NCBI RefSeq assembly: GCF_014196925.1
Contig: NZ_JACIEN010000004.1
Span: 310,001 to 374,000, forward strand
DNA length: 64,000 nucleotides
Direction: 5' to 3'
From: Chelatococcus caeni
GTDB taxonomy: Bacteria > Pseudomonadota > Alphaproteobacteria > Rhizobiales > Beijerinckiaceae
The notes beneath the pieces were generated by a model. That model was not told the origin of the DNA. It did no database searches and saw nothing but the letters and a program-made list of their open reading frames with translations. The position numbers were made by a program, and so were the translations under genes. Below, piece by piece: positions 8,456 to 17,117 of this stretch. Numbering within the stretch: the stretch's first letter is position 1; each line of letters begins with the position of its first letter.

Positions 8456-9121
8456 TCAGGCCCTCCCCCCGCGGGGCGGGGAAGGCGCGCCGGCGGTCTC
8501 GACGAGCCCGCGGATGCCGGCGGCGATGAAAGGCACGATGCGGGTCATGATGGCGTCGACATTGCCGTCGTCGCAGGCGCCGCCCGACAGGCGCCCGGCA
8601 CGGCCGGTCGCCGCCATCATGGTCATGCCGACGCCGATGGCGAACATGTAGGCCCAGACCGCATCGGCCTCGCCGAGGCGCGGCTCGACGCGCCGGAAGG
8701 CCTCGATGAAGCGCAGGGCGATCGGGTCGTAGTGGGCGCCGATGAGGCTGCGCGAGCGCTCGTCGTCGGCATTGGCCGTGGCGGCGAGGATGCGCGAGAA
8801 GAGATTGCCGCCCTGCCCGCTGTGTCCTGCTTCCATGGTGGGGCGGAAGAGCGCCTCGATGAGATCCTCGAGCCGAGGCCCGGCATCGTCGCCGAAGAGG
8901 CTGTCCAGCCGCGCCGCCCGCTCGGCGTTGATGGCATCCGAGCGACGGGCGAACACCGCCTCGAACAGCTTTTCCTTCGAGCCGAAATGATAGTGCAGCA
9001 GGGCCTGGGCGACGCCCGCCCCGGTCGCGATCTGGCGCATGCTCGCCCCGTCGAAGCCGTGCAGCGCGAAGACCCGCTCGGCGGCGTCGAGAATGGCTGT
9101 GCTGGCGTTCGGTGCGGACAT
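8456..9121 (-). CDS. TetR-family regulator of the TRAP/BKACE operon
   Basis: 221 residues. The N-terminal helix-turn-helix is clear: AAERVFALHGFDGASMRQIATGAGVAQALLHYHFGSKEKLFEAVFARR. The C-terminal ligand domain is unspecific but rich in Ala/Gly near the end. The gene is co-oriented with and 70 bases upstream of dctP, and the operator at 9157-9174 lies just ahead of its own start. It probably represses itself and the transport/catabolic genes, with the imported compound or a CoA derivative as inducer; the latter is inference. Confidence 0.88.
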   Translation of the reverse strand: MSAPNASTAILDAAERVFALHGFDGASMRQIATGAGVAQALLHYHFGSKEKLFEAVFARRSDAINAERAARLDSLFGDDAGPRLEDLIEALFRPTMEAGHSGQGGNLFSRILAATANADDERSRSLIGAHYDPIALRFIEAFRRVEPRLGEADAVWAYMFAIGVGMTMMAATGRAGRLSGGACDDGNVDAIMTRIVPFIAAGIRGLVETAGAPSPPRGGRA

Positions 9122-9156
9122 TGAGGCTCCCGGCGGAAAGTGCGCTCAGCATGCAC

Positions 9157-9174
9157 TGACTGATCGAACAGTCA
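9157..9174. promoter_or_regulatory. TetR operator candidate
   Basis: TGACTG-ATCGAA-CAGTCA: six-base arms are perfectly complementary and the centre contains TCGA, leaving one A/A mismatch pair in 18 bp. It lies 36-53 bases upstream of the tetR start, and TGACTG/CAGTCA half-sites are common for TetR repressors. No second copy is seen before dctP. Confidence 0.6.
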
Positions 9175-9295
9175 AGATGCCGAAAGAGCGATGCAGCCTC
9201 GCCTGCGGCTTCGCCGGGGTTCCGATCGGTGATAGAATTGAACATTCGCCCGATGGGCAGAAGCCACCGGGCGTCAACCGCTGCCGGAGGCTGCC

Positions 9296-9490
9296 ATGGA
9301 GACGATCGTCCGCTGCAGCGAGGCCATGCGGACCTGCCCGCCCCGTCTGGTGCCGGCGCTGGCCGGCTGCCCGCGCTGCCGCACCATGGGCATGATCGCG
9401 TCGCCCGCTCCCGCTGCCTGCCCGACCTGCGGCAGCCCGTGGGTCGAGGTGAATGCCGACGGCAGCGAACGGAAGGGCCTGCGGCCTTAG
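9296..9490 (+). CDS. Small double-CxxC protein, hypothetical
   Basis: 64 residues, start ATG with CGGAGG seven bases upstream. Two CxxC pairs, CPRC and CPTC, are 16-17 residues apart and flank MGMIASPAPAA, as in a minimal zinc ribbon. An additional Cys pair near the N-terminus (RCSEAMRTC) may contribute. It is divergent from tetR and convergent with the next gene, with no operon partner. I do not recognise a named family; a structural zinc site is inferred from spacing. Confidence 0.5.
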   Translation: METIVRCSEAMRTCPPRLVPALAGCPRCRTMGMIASPAPAACPTCGSPWVEVNADGSERKGLRP

Positions 9491-9497
9491 AGCCGGT

Positions 9498-9523
9498 TCC
9501 GATCAGGTTGGAGCCCGATCGGA
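9498..9523. repeat. Short inverted repeat after the CxxC gene
   Basis: TCCGATC and GATCGGA flank a 12-base loop (AGGTTGGAGCCC), starting eight bases after the CxxC ORF stop and between convergent genes. There is no T tract. The sequence resembles GATCAGGTTGG-type palindromes I recall as dispersed in some Rhizobiales genomes; that cannot be tested here. Confidence 0.35.
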
Positions 9524-9563
9524 GAATCCGTCCCAACCATCAAGAGAGCCCGGCGGCCCTCGG

Positions 9564-10541
9564 CTAACCGGCGTCGGCAGGAACGTCCGGTCCCCTCACC
9601 TCCACCGGCGCCGAATCGGTTGCGGCGAGTGCCGCCTCGATGAGGCCGGTGCAATGGACCATCTGCCATGAGGCCCATTGCTCGAATTCCTCGACGAGAT
9701 CGGGGGCGATGCCGCCAAGCCGGCCGCGTCCATCGGTGTGGAACCAGCCTTCGCGCTGGGCCTCGTTCATCAGGCTGCCGATGTGGGCAGCCGAGACCTG
9801 GAAGCGCCGCGCGAGTTGCCGGTAGCTCAGCGAGCCCTCCACGGGGGACGGGGACAGGCCATCGAAATGGGCCGCGAACACCGCCGTCAGCAACAGGTAG
9901 CCGCTGTCGCGTTCCGCGAAATGCAGAACGCGCGGAAAGGGGTGGATGATGGTGCCGTGCGCAAGCACATAGGCGGCGGACCGGCGGATCACATCCCCGA
10001 GGAGATCGTGATTGTCCGCGAGCAGCGCAGCGCGCGCCTCGCCCCTGCCCGCAAGGGCATCCGAGGCAGCGATGAACAGCCGCGCCGAGCGGCCGATTTC
10101 CGCGATCATCGGCGGAGCCGGCCGCAGGTGCTTGACCCGGCGATCGTTCGGTGAGGGCTCGGTGAGGATGAGGCGGCCGGACTTCAGGGCGGCCACGAAC
10201 CCGGCCGTCTGCCGCTCACTGGCGCCGGAAACCTTCTGCAGGGCGGTGAGCGTCGGCGCCGGCCCCGCGCCCCAGATCCACGCGTAGTAGTTGTGGATCA
10301 GCATGTAGCAGACGATATAGCGGCCGATCTGGTCGAAGAGCTTGTAGACCGGCCAGTCGATGCGCGCCGGGCTGCTCATCCCCCGGCAATATGCGGCGAG
10401 CGCCGCGCGAAAGCCGGGATGCCGGCGCAGGCGCGCGGCAGCTTCCTCCAGCGCTGCGAGCTCTGCGGCGTCGGCGAGCGCCTCCCCCGAGAGCGGTCCC
10501 CGTTCGTCCTGCGATACAGCGCTCAAGCGTACCCCCGCCAC
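9564..10541 (-). CDS. Putative regulator with two winged-helix-like segments
   Basis: 325 residues, no named family recognised. Segment 1 (about 98-143) reads LTALQKVSGASERQTAGFVAALKSGRLI then PSPNDRRVKHLRPA, the recognition helix and wing of a MarR-like domain. Segment 2 (near 240-290) reads LSYRQLARRFQVSAAHIGSLMNEAQREGWF, a second HTH ending in a wing (TDGRGRLGGI). Between them is a helical part with an aromatic N-terminal flank (YKLFDQIGRYIVCYMLIHNYYAWIWG). No membrane or signal sequence. The start is not fixed by a strong Shine-Dalgarno. It diverges from the carbonic anhydrase gene across a 250-base region, which it may control. Regulatory function is inferred from the HTH patterns. Confidence 0.65.
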   Translation of the reverse strand: MAGVRLSAVSQDERGPLSGEALADAAELAALEEAAARLRRHPGFRAALAAYCRGMSSPARIDWPVYKLFDQIGRYIVCYMLIHNYYAWIWGAGPAPTLTALQKVSGASERQTAGFVAALKSGRLILTEPSPNDRRVKHLRPAPPMIAEIGRSARLFIAASDALAGRGEARAALLADNHDLLGDVIRRSAAYVLAHGTIIHPFPRVLHFAERDSGYLLLTAVFAAHFDGLSPSPVEGSLSYRQLARRFQVSAAHIGSLMNEAQREGWFHTDGRGRLGGIAPDLVEEFEQWASWQMVHCTGLIEAALAATDSAPVEVRGPDVPADAG

Positions 10542-10598
10542 CTACGGCACCTATGCTCAAAGTTTCTTAAAATATTCCATAAATGCAGCAACGATGAA

Positions 10599-10614
10599 CG
10601 CAATATTATTTGCG
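10599..10614. promoter_or_regulatory. Palindrome in the divergent promoter region
   Basis: CGCAA-TATTAT-TTGCG lies in the AT-rich part (10555-10665) of the 250-base gap between the two-wHTH gene and the carbonic anhydrase gene. It is a candidate binding site for the adjacent regulator. No clear -35/-10 pair can be assigned; the rest of the gap shows no gene. Confidence 0.35.
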
Positions 10615-10791
10615 ATCCCGTCACTACATGCAAAGTTTGGGCATTCCAAGCCTGCACGCAACGTATAACAATCCGGCTATTGCCGGGTGCGATGCCGCGT
10701 CGATGCGGAGCCATGCGTGAGCGGGCCCCGCAGGCGCGGCGTGTCATGGCGGTCGCCTGGCGCAGGATCTCGGATCAATAGGGGGCGGAAC

Positions 10792-11508
10792 ATGTGCAAT
10801 GATCCACGATGCGGGCACCGCCTGCACCTGTCGCGGCGGGGACTTTTGGCCGCCGGCGCCGCGACCTGGCTCGGCATGCAACTCGGCCCGGCCGTGGCCC
10901 AGACGGGCGCACCGCCCAATGCCATCGGGCCTGACGAGGCGCTGAAGCGGCTCGTCGACGGCAATGCCCGCTATGCGGCGAACACGGCCGCGAACAAGGA
11001 CTTTTCCGCCGGCCGGGCGGCGCGGGCGGAGAGCCAGCACCCCTTCGCCGCCATCGTGAGCTGCGCCGATTCCCGCGTCGCGCCCGAGCTTGCCTTCGAC
11101 CAGGGACCGGGCGAGCTCTTCGTCGTCCGCGTCGCCGGTAATTTCGTCAACACCGACGGGCTCGCCAGCCTGGAATACGGGGTGAAGTTCCTCGGCATTC
11201 CGCTCGTCATGGTCCTCGGCCACACCAATTGCGGCGCCGTCGACGCCACCATCAAGGTGCTGAAGGACAATGCCGAGCTGCCCGGCCACCTGCCGGAGCT
11301 CGTCAATTCCATCAAGCCGGCGGTGGAGGCGGCCAAGAAGGCAGGCTCCGACGACCTGCTCAACCGCGCCATCATCGAGAACGTGCGCCACAACGTGGCC
11401 GAGCTGAACAAGGCCGAGCCGATCGTCTCGCGCCTCGTCAGCGACGGCAAGGTCAAGGTCGTCGGCGGGCTCTACGATCTGGCGACCGGCAAGGTGGAAC
11501 TCGTATAG
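10792..11508 (+). CDS. Tat-exported beta-class carbonic anhydrase
   Basis: 238 residues from the ATG at 10792 (MCNDPRCGHRLH), preceded by GGGGGCGGA. An upstream in-frame extension to 10687 is unlikely. The leader has a twin-arginine motif, LSRRGLLAAG, then a hydrophobic core ending PAVAQ, so export by Tat is expected. Zinc ligands of beta-CA are present: CADSR (C, D/R dyad) and GHTNCGAV (H and C). The core LASLEYGVKFLGIPLVMVLGHTNCG is canonical. It would interconvert CO2 and bicarbonate in the periplasm. Monocistronic, ending in a strong hairpin. Confidence 0.92.
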   Translation: MCNDPRCGHRLHLSRRGLLAAGAATWLGMQLGPAVAQTGAPPNAIGPDEALKRLVDGNARYAANTAANKDFSAGRAARAESQHPFAAIVSCADSRVAPELAFDQGPGELFVVRVAGNFVNTDGLASLEYGVKFLGIPLVMVLGHTNCGAVDATIKVLKDNAELPGHLPELVNSIKPAVEAAKKAGSDDLLNRAIIENVRHNVAELNKAEPIVSRLVSDGKVKVVGGLYDLATGKVELV

Positions 11509-11521
11509 GGGCGCCTGCGAC

Positions 11522-11558
11522 GCCGCGGCTGCCGCACCTGTCGGGCGGCAGCCGCGGC
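11522..11558. terminator. Strong hairpin between convergent genes
   Basis: GCCGCGGCTGCCGC and its exact reverse complement are separated by nine bases, giving a 14-bp GC stem 13 bases after the carbonic anhydrase stop. Without a T tract it is not a classic intrinsic terminator, but it lies between converging transcripts and may serve both. Confidence 0.5.
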
Positions 11559-11608
11559 CGTCCTCTCGCGCATGAAGGACCGCCCTGCCCCGATGCGGCC
11601 GGGGCGGA

Positions 11609-12544
11609 TCATTCGCAGGCGCCGCCGCTGGCGCGGTGTCGAACGCTGCTGGGAGGCCCTCCGAAGCGCGCCCGGAACAGGCGGTTGAAGTGCGACAGGT
11701 CGGAAAACCCGACTTCAAACGCGATGTCCGAAATCAGCCGGCGGCTATTGCAGGGGTCCGCGAGCATCGAGAAGGCCTTCTGCAGCCGCAATTCGTTCAC
11801 TCGCTCACTGAAGGAGGCACCCGTCATCTCCAGCAGTCGGTGCAGGTATCGTGGCGAGATTCCGAGCGTTCGCGCGACCAGGCCGACGCTGAGTTCCGGC
11901 TTCTGGAAGGAGGCCGCGATTTCCTGAAGCACGGATGCGGTGCGTGCCGCCACGATGGCGCTCTGGCTGCTCTCGCCCACCTTGCCAACCTGTGTCAGTG
12001 CCAGCGACATCAGGTCGATGATATGCCCCCTGACGAGTTCTCGACCTTCCGCTGAACCGTTGAAGCGGCTCTTTTCCAGCGAATGGATGTAGTGGCGCAG
12101 CAACTGCAGAGCTTCGGAGCTCCGCGGCAGGCGTCGCATCACAGCGTCGTCAGGATGAGCCACCCGCGCACGCAATTCCGCGCTCGGAACCAGTACGGCG
12201 ATGAATGCGAAATCCTCGGAAGACCCGACGGTCCCCGTCTCGCAGACATGCATGGGAACGGCCTCGCCTCGCCCCAGGCGGACTTCGCGCCCCTGGTGCG
12301 TAACATGGAGGCTTCTCGACGGGCAGATCACCAGGCTGAAGGCGTCGTCGCCATCCTTGACGAGTTCATCGTCTCGGAAGGTGATGCCGGGGCTGAACCG
12401 CGTACGTGCCACCCGAAGGTCATCATAGATCGGCTCGAAGGAGGTGCTGAACGGTGCGTCCGTCAACGGCCTGAAGTCGATGCGGAGGGAGCGCCGGGCG
12501 TACTGCTCGCGCCATCGACGGATCGCATCGCGTTGCATTGTCAT
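11609..12544 (-). CDS. AraC-family transcriptional regulator
   Basis: 311 residues. The C-terminal 100 residues carry two HTH motifs: LSVGLVARTLGISPRYLHRLLEMTGASFSERV and RLISDIAFEVGFSDLSHFNRLFRARFGGPPSSVR, the usual AraC signature. The N-terminal part (about 1-190) resembles the AraC-binding-like domain seen in FeaR-type regulators (ICPSRSLHVTHQGREVRLGRGEA). It is divergent from the secreted HExxH gene (243 bases), with no obvious enzyme partner. Target and effector unknown. Confidence 0.88.
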   Translation of the reverse strand: MTMQRDAIRRWREQYARRSLRIDFRPLTDAPFSTSFEPIYDDLRVARTRFSPGITFRDDELVKDGDDAFSLVICPSRSLHVTHQGREVRLGRGEAVPMHVCETGTVGSSEDFAFIAVLVPSAELRARVAHPDDAVMRRLPRSSEALQLLRHYIHSLEKSRFNGSAEGRELVRGHIIDLMSLALTQVGKVGESSQSAIVAARTASVLQEIAASFQKPELSVGLVARTLGISPRYLHRLLEMTGASFSERVNELRLQKAFSMLADPCNSRRLISDIAFEVGFSDLSHFNRLFRARFGGPPSSVRHRASGGACE

Positions 12545-12787
12545 GGCGCAACGCCCCTTGCCGAATTTCTGTCTACGGCATCAGGCTCAGCACCCCCTTT
12601 ATACCACACCGCGCCGGCTATCGGCCAATTGCGCACATCCCGGTCCGGCCGCAGTGCGCCGCTGACCAAGACGGCTTCACCTGAATGAGCGCAGCCTCCG
12701 CACGAGAGACCCATTCAAGCGACGCAGCCATCAGGCGCAGGTGACGGATTGATCTGCACCGGCGGCGGCTTGCCGGGCGCGACGAGC

Positions 12788-13462
12788 ATGGTGGCACAGA
12801 TGACTTGTGTAACCAGACGGCTCATAGCGGGCGTGATTTTCGGGATCGCTGCACCGCTCGCATGCTCTGCCTCCGAAGGCGAGTTGCCGGAACGTCCGGC
12901 CCACCGTGCCGGCGTCGGAACCACCCCCGGGCCGGTCGTCTTGCCGGGAACAGGATTTGTTGTCGAACCGGGCGCCCCTGTCGTGACGGGGTCCGGCCAT
13001 TCGCCGACAGCTCTGCTGCAGGCGATCGCGGCGTGGCTCTCGTCCGAGTTCGGTCTGCCGCCGGTCGAGGAGCTGCCGGCTGTCAACCTGGCGTCCAGAC
13101 GCCACATGCGCAGCCTTCACCATCGCGAGGTGTCGCCCAGCACCGGAGCCGGCTACACGGCTTCTCGTCTTCCCATCGAGACTAGCGAGGATGTCCTCGC
13201 CATCTACGACACCGTGGCGAGGACGATCTATCTGCCGGAGAGATGGTCGGGAAAGACCCCGGCAGATCTTTCCATGCTGGTGCACGAGATGGTCCACCAC
13301 CTCCAGCACATGGGCGGCTTGAAATTCGCCTGTCCCGGGGAACGGGAGAAGATGGCTTTTGAAGCGCAGGAGCGCTGGCTGCAGCTCTTCGGCAGGAGCC
13401 TCGAAGCCGATTTCGAGCTGGACCCGTTCACGATCCTCGCCCGCACCAACTGCTTCCATTAG
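12788..13462 (+). CDS. Secreted HExxH protein, DUF6647-like putative metallopeptidase
   Basis: 224 residues from the ATG at 12788; another at 12800 (MTCVTRRL) is equally plausible. A signal peptide (RRLIAGVIFGIAAPLACSAS) is followed by a Pro/Gly-rich segment (AGVGTTPGPVVLPGTGFVVEPG). The C-terminal half has VHEMVHHLQHM (HExxH with a further His) and an Ala/Glu-rich helix, MAFEAQERWLQLFG, which may give the third ligand. I recall similar proteins as DUF6647; catalytic activity is inferred only from HExxH. Isolated between the AraC gene and the enolase-family gene. Confidence 0.7.
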   Translation: MVAQMTCVTRRLIAGVIFGIAAPLACSASEGELPERPAHRAGVGTTPGPVVLPGTGFVVEPGAPVVTGSGHSPTALLQAIAAWLSSEFGLPPVEELPAVNLASRRHMRSLHHREVSPSTGAGYTASRLPIETSEDVLAIYDTVARTIYLPERWSGKTPADLSMLVHEMVHHLQHMGGLKFACPGEREKMAFEAQERWLQLFGRSLEADFELDPFTILARTNCFH

Positions 13463-13503
13463 CACCTGGGGCCACGCGGCCATCCCGCGCCGAGAGCGCA
13501 GGC

Positions 13504-14703
13504 TCAGTCCGGCCGGCTGATCCTGACCACGGCATCGGGGCGCGCTGCGAGGTCGGGCAGCAGCTCGATGCCGAGGCCCGGCGCATCCGACACGGTGATC
13601 TCGCCGCGCTCGACACGCGGCAGGTCCGTCACCAGTTCCCGATACCAGCCCGTGTAGAAGGCGCGCACGCTCTCCTGGATCATGGCGTTGCGCGCGTGCA
13701 GCGAGAAATGGCAGGAAGCCATGAAGACGACCGGCCCCGTGCAGTCATGCGGGGCGACGGGAATGTGGTGCGCCTCCGCCATGCCGGCGATCTTGCGCGC
13801 CTCGGAGAGGCCCCCGCACCAGGAGAGGTCGAGCATGGCGACGCCCGCCACGCCGGTGGCGAGATAGTCGCGGAAGGCGTGAGGATAGGCGAGCGTCTCG
13901 GAAGCGCAGATCATGGCGCGCGAGTGCGGGGCGTAGGCCTTCAGCGTCTCCAGCGAGTCCATCCGCACGGGATCTTCGTGCCAGAACGTGTCGTAGGGGG
14001 CGAGCGCCCGCGCGATGCGCTGCGCCGCCGGGAGCTGCCACAGCGAGTGGAACTCCACCATGATGTCCATACGCTCGCCCACCGCCTTGCGGATCTTTTC
14101 GAACGGCTCGAGCGCCCGTTTCAGCTCCTCCGCCGAGATGTCGAGCCCGCCCGTGCGCTCGGCCGCGATGTCGAAGGGCCAGATCTTCATGCCCGTGATG
14201 CCCTGCTCGAGGAGCGAGAGCGCGAGCTCATCGGCGTTGTTCAGAAAGGCGTCGAGATCCTCGTAGGGGCCTTCGGACTCGCCGGTGCCCCAGTTGGCGA
14301 CCGCCTGGGCGCGGGCATCGCGGATGTAGCGATAGCCGGCGCAGGTGTTGTAGGTACGCACCCGCTCGCGCGAGCGCCCGCCGAGCGCGACCGAGACCGG
14401 CACCCCGAGCGTCTTGCCGAACAGGTCCCACAGCGCGATGTCGACGGCCGAGTTGCCGCGCGTCTCGACGCCGGCGCCGCGCCAGCCCAGATAGCCGATA
14501 AGGTCGCGGTTGATGGCCTCGATCTGCCGGGGATCGCGGCCGAGGAGCCTCGGGGCCACCGTCTCGTGCACGTAGGCTTCCACCGCGGCCGCGCCCATGA
14601 AGGTCTCGCCCAGCCCGACGAGCCCCTCGTCCGTATGCAGGCGGATCCAGACGATGTTGGCGAACTCTCCGAGCCGCAGCGTCTCGACGGCAGTGATCTT
14701 CAT
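13504..14703 (-). CDS. Enolase-superfamily (mandelate racemase/muconate lactonizing) sugar-acid dehydratase-like enzyme
   Basis: 399 residues. The N-terminal capping domain starts MKITAVETLRLG; the barrel has GITGMKIWPFD (second-strand Lys), MVEFHSLW, WHEDPV and ICASET (the metal ligands), and VAPHDCTGPV with the catalytic His. This matches the mandelate-racemase subgroup, which includes galactonate, gluconate and mannonate dehydratases. It is the last gene of the gntR-dctQMP operon (82 bases after dctP), so it most likely dehydrates or isomerises the sugar acid taken up by the TRAP system. The exact acid cannot be inferred. Confidence 0.88.
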   Translation of the reverse strand: MKITAVETLRLGEFANIVWIRLHTDEGLVGLGETFMGAAAVEAYVHETVAPRLLGRDPRQIEAINRDLIGYLGWRGAGVETRGNSAVDIALWDLFGKTLGVPVSVALGGRSRERVRTYNTCAGYRYIRDARAQAVANWGTGESEGPYEDLDAFLNNADELALSLLEQGITGMKIWPFDIAAERTGGLDISAEELKRALEPFEKIRKAVGERMDIMVEFHSLWQLPAAQRIARALAPYDTFWHEDPVRMDSLETLKAYAPHSRAMICASETLAYPHAFRDYLATGVAGVAMLDLSWCGGLSEARKIAGMAEAHHIPVAPHDCTGPVVFMASCHFSLHARNAMIQESVRAFYTGWYRELVTDLPRVERGEITVSDAPGLGIELLPDLAARPDAVVRISRPD

Positions 14704-14785
14704 CGCGACATTCCCGGTCGTGGTGTGTGATCGGCCCCGGCAGGGAGGGCGGCTCGCCGCCCTCCCCGTCCGATTCAGAGGCCAG

Positions 14786-15790
14786 TCAGTTCTTGCGCAC
14801 TTCCGCGAGCGCGTCCTGGATACGCTTCACCACGTCCGCGCCGATCGAGCCTGCGTGCTTTTCGTAGACGACCTGCGCCTTCTCGCGCATGCGGTTCTGC
14901 TCGTCCGGCGACAGCTCGTTCACCTTCATGCCCGCCTCCTTCAGCTTGGCGAGCGACTTCTCGGAGAGCTCCCGGCTCGCCTTGCGCTGCGCATCGCGGC
15001 CGACCACGGCGCATTCGCTGAGGATCGTCTGCTCCTCCGGGGAATAGGTGTCCCAGATCGGCTTCGAGAACAGCACCATGAAGGGCGTGTAGGCGTGGCG
15101 CGTCACGGAGAGGTAGTTCTGCACCTCGTAGAACTTGGAGGTGTCGATCGTGACGAAGGGGTTTTCCTGGGCGTCGATCGCCTTGGTCTCGAGCGCGGCG
15201 AACACCTCGCCGAAGGCCATCGGCGTCGCGTTGGCGCCCATGTTCTTGAAGGTATCGAGGAAGATGTTGTTCTGCATCACCCGAACCTTCATCCCGTTGA
15301 GATCTTCCCACTTCTCGACGGGCACCTTCGAGTTCGTCAGGTTGCGGAAGCCGTTCTCCCAATAGGCGAGGTTCACGAGGCCGTAGTTCGGCAGCATGTC
15401 GCTGACGTGCTTGCCGAACTCGCCGTCGAGGACGGCATCCGCCTCCTTCTCGTTGGCGAACAGGAAGGGCAGGTCGAACACGCCGAGCGCCGGCGCGATG
15501 CCGACGAGCGGCGAGGTCGAGGTGATGACCATTTCCTGCGTGCCGGAGCGCAGGGCCTGGGTCGCCTGCAGGTCGCCGCCGAGCGCGCCGCCCCAGAAGG
15601 CGGTGAGCTTGATCTTGCCGCCGGACTTATCGGTCACGCACTGCGTCATGGCCTTGACGCCGTCACCGACGGGATGGTCGGCATTGACGCCGTTGGACAC
15701 GCGGATGTTGCGGTCCTTGATCTCGGCTGTCGCAGGCAGGGCGAGCGCCAGAAGGCTGACGGCCGCGAGGGCGAGGATACGCGTCTTCAT
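14786..15790 (-). CDS. TRAP transporter substrate-binding protein, DctP type (second system)
   Basis: 334 residues from the ATG at 15790 (MKTRILALAAVS), preceded by GGGAGGAAG. Signal peptide with cleavage near LPATA-EI. DctP features: DLNGMKVRVMQNNIFLDTFKNMGANATPMAFGEVFAALETKAIDAQENP, including the carboxylate-binding Arg in KVRVMQ, and QNYLSVTRHAYTPF. DctP of sugar-acid systems look like this. It lies 49 bases after dctM. Confidence 0.93.
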   Translation of the reverse strand: MKTRILALAAVSLLALALPATAEIKDRNIRVSNGVNADHPVGDGVKAMTQCVTDKSGGKIKLTAFWGGALGGDLQATQALRSGTQEMVITSTSPLVGIAPALGVFDLPFLFANEKEADAVLDGEFGKHVSDMLPNYGLVNLAYWENGFRNLTNSKVPVEKWEDLNGMKVRVMQNNIFLDTFKNMGANATPMAFGEVFAALETKAIDAQENPFVTIDTSKFYEVQNYLSVTRHAYTPFMVLFSKPIWDTYSPEEQTILSECAVVGRDAQRKASRELSEKSLAKLKEAGMKVNELSPDEQNRMREKAQVVYEKHAGSIGADVVKRIQDALAEVRKN

Positions 15791-15839
15791 TTTCTTCCTC
15801 CCGATAGGGTTACAGACAATGTCTCGCACCGACCCGGGC

Positions 15840-17117
15840 CTACCTCAGCCAGGACAGGGGAACGAGCACGAGCTCAGGGAACATGACGAGCAGGAACAGC
15901 ACGGCGACCTGCGCCAGGAGGAACGGCGCCACGCCGCCGATCACCTGGCCGAGGGGCACGCGCGAGACGCCGCTCACCACGTTGAGGACAATGCCCACCG
16001 GCGGCGTGATGAGGCCGATGCAGGTGTTCATCACGAAGAGGATGCCGAAATAGACCGGATCGATCCCCGCCTGCTTGATGATGGGCATGAGCACCGGCGA
16101 CAGGATGAGGATCGTCGGTGCAAGGTCGAGCGCCGTGCCCACCACGAGCACGAGCAGCATGATGACGAAGAGCAGCAGCTTCGGCCGGTCGATGAGCGGC
16201 TGGATCAATTCGCCGATCTCCGCCGGGATGTTGGCGCTCGTGATGAGCCAGGCGGAGACGAGCGCCGAGGCGACGAGGAAGAGGACGACCGAGGTCGTCT
16301 TCGCCGCGCGCAGCAGCACGCCGTAGAGATCGCGCGGCTTGAGCTCGCGGTAGATCACCATGCCGACGAAGAGCGCATAGACGGCGGCGACGACGGCCGC
16401 CTCCGTCGGCGTGAAGACGCCGAAGCGGATGCCGCCGAGCACGATGAGCGGCATGACGAGCGCCCAGCCGGCGCGGGCGGTCGCCCTGAGGCGCGCCGCG
16501 GCAGGCTGGCGCGGCAGCACCGCAACCTTCTCCCGACGCACGAGGATGTTCCACGTGATGAGGAGCGCGATCGCCATCATGAGCCCAGGCACGATGCCGC
16601 CCATGAAAAGCTGGATGATCGAGACGTTGGCGGCGACCCCGAAGATGATGAAGGCGATCGACGGCGGGATGACGGGGGCGATGATGCCGCCGGAGGCCAT
16701 GAGGCCGGCGGCGCGCGGCACGTTGTAGCCGGCGTCGCGCATCATCGGGATGAGGACGGCCGCCAGCGCCGCCGTATCGGCGGCGGCCGACCCGGAGAGG
16801 CTCGCCATGATGACGGCCGCGATGACGGCGACGATGCCGAGCCCGCCGCGGATGTGCCCGACGCAGGAGACGGCGAAATCGATGATGCGTTTCGACAAGC
16901 CGCCCGTGTTCATGAGCTCGCCGGCGAGCAGGAAGAAGGGGATGGCGAGCAGCGTGAACGTATCCGCGCCCATGATCATGTTCTGGGCGACGATCTGCGT
17001 GTTGAAGATGCCCATGTAGGTCATGAGCACGATGCCGCAGAAGATGAGCGCGAAGGCGACCGGGGTGCCGATCGCCATGGAGCCGAGGAGCGAGGCGAGG
17101 AAGACGACGATGGTCAT
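15840..17117 (-). CDS. TRAP transporter large permease, DctM type (second system)
   Basis: 425 residues, hydrophobic throughout. Signatures: LLGSMAIGTPVAFALIF, LAIPFFLLAGELMNTGG, SGSAAADTAALAAVLIPMM, IPPSIAFIIFGV, and TPTEAAVVAAVYALFVGM. Its ATG overlaps the dctQ stop (ATGA). It is only distantly similar to the first DctM of the window, so the two TRAP systems are independent, not a recent duplication. Confidence 0.95.
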   Translation of the reverse strand: MTIVVFLASLLGSMAIGTPVAFALIFCGIVLMTYMGIFNTQIVAQNMIMGADTFTLLAIPFFLLAGELMNTGGLSKRIIDFAVSCVGHIRGGLGIVAVIAAVIMASLSGSAAADTAALAAVLIPMMRDAGYNVPRAAGLMASGGIIAPVIPPSIAFIIFGVAANVSIIQLFMGGIVPGLMMAIALLITWNILVRREKVAVLPRQPAAARLRATARAGWALVMPLIVLGGIRFGVFTPTEAAVVAAVYALFVGMVIYRELKPRDLYGVLLRAAKTTSVVLFLVASALVSAWLITSANIPAEIGELIQPLIDRPKLLLFVIMLLVLVVGTALDLAPTILILSPVLMPIIKQAGIDPVYFGILFVMNTCIGLITPPVGIVLNVVSGVSRVPLGQVIGGVAPFLLAQVAVLFLLVMFPELVLVPLSWLR

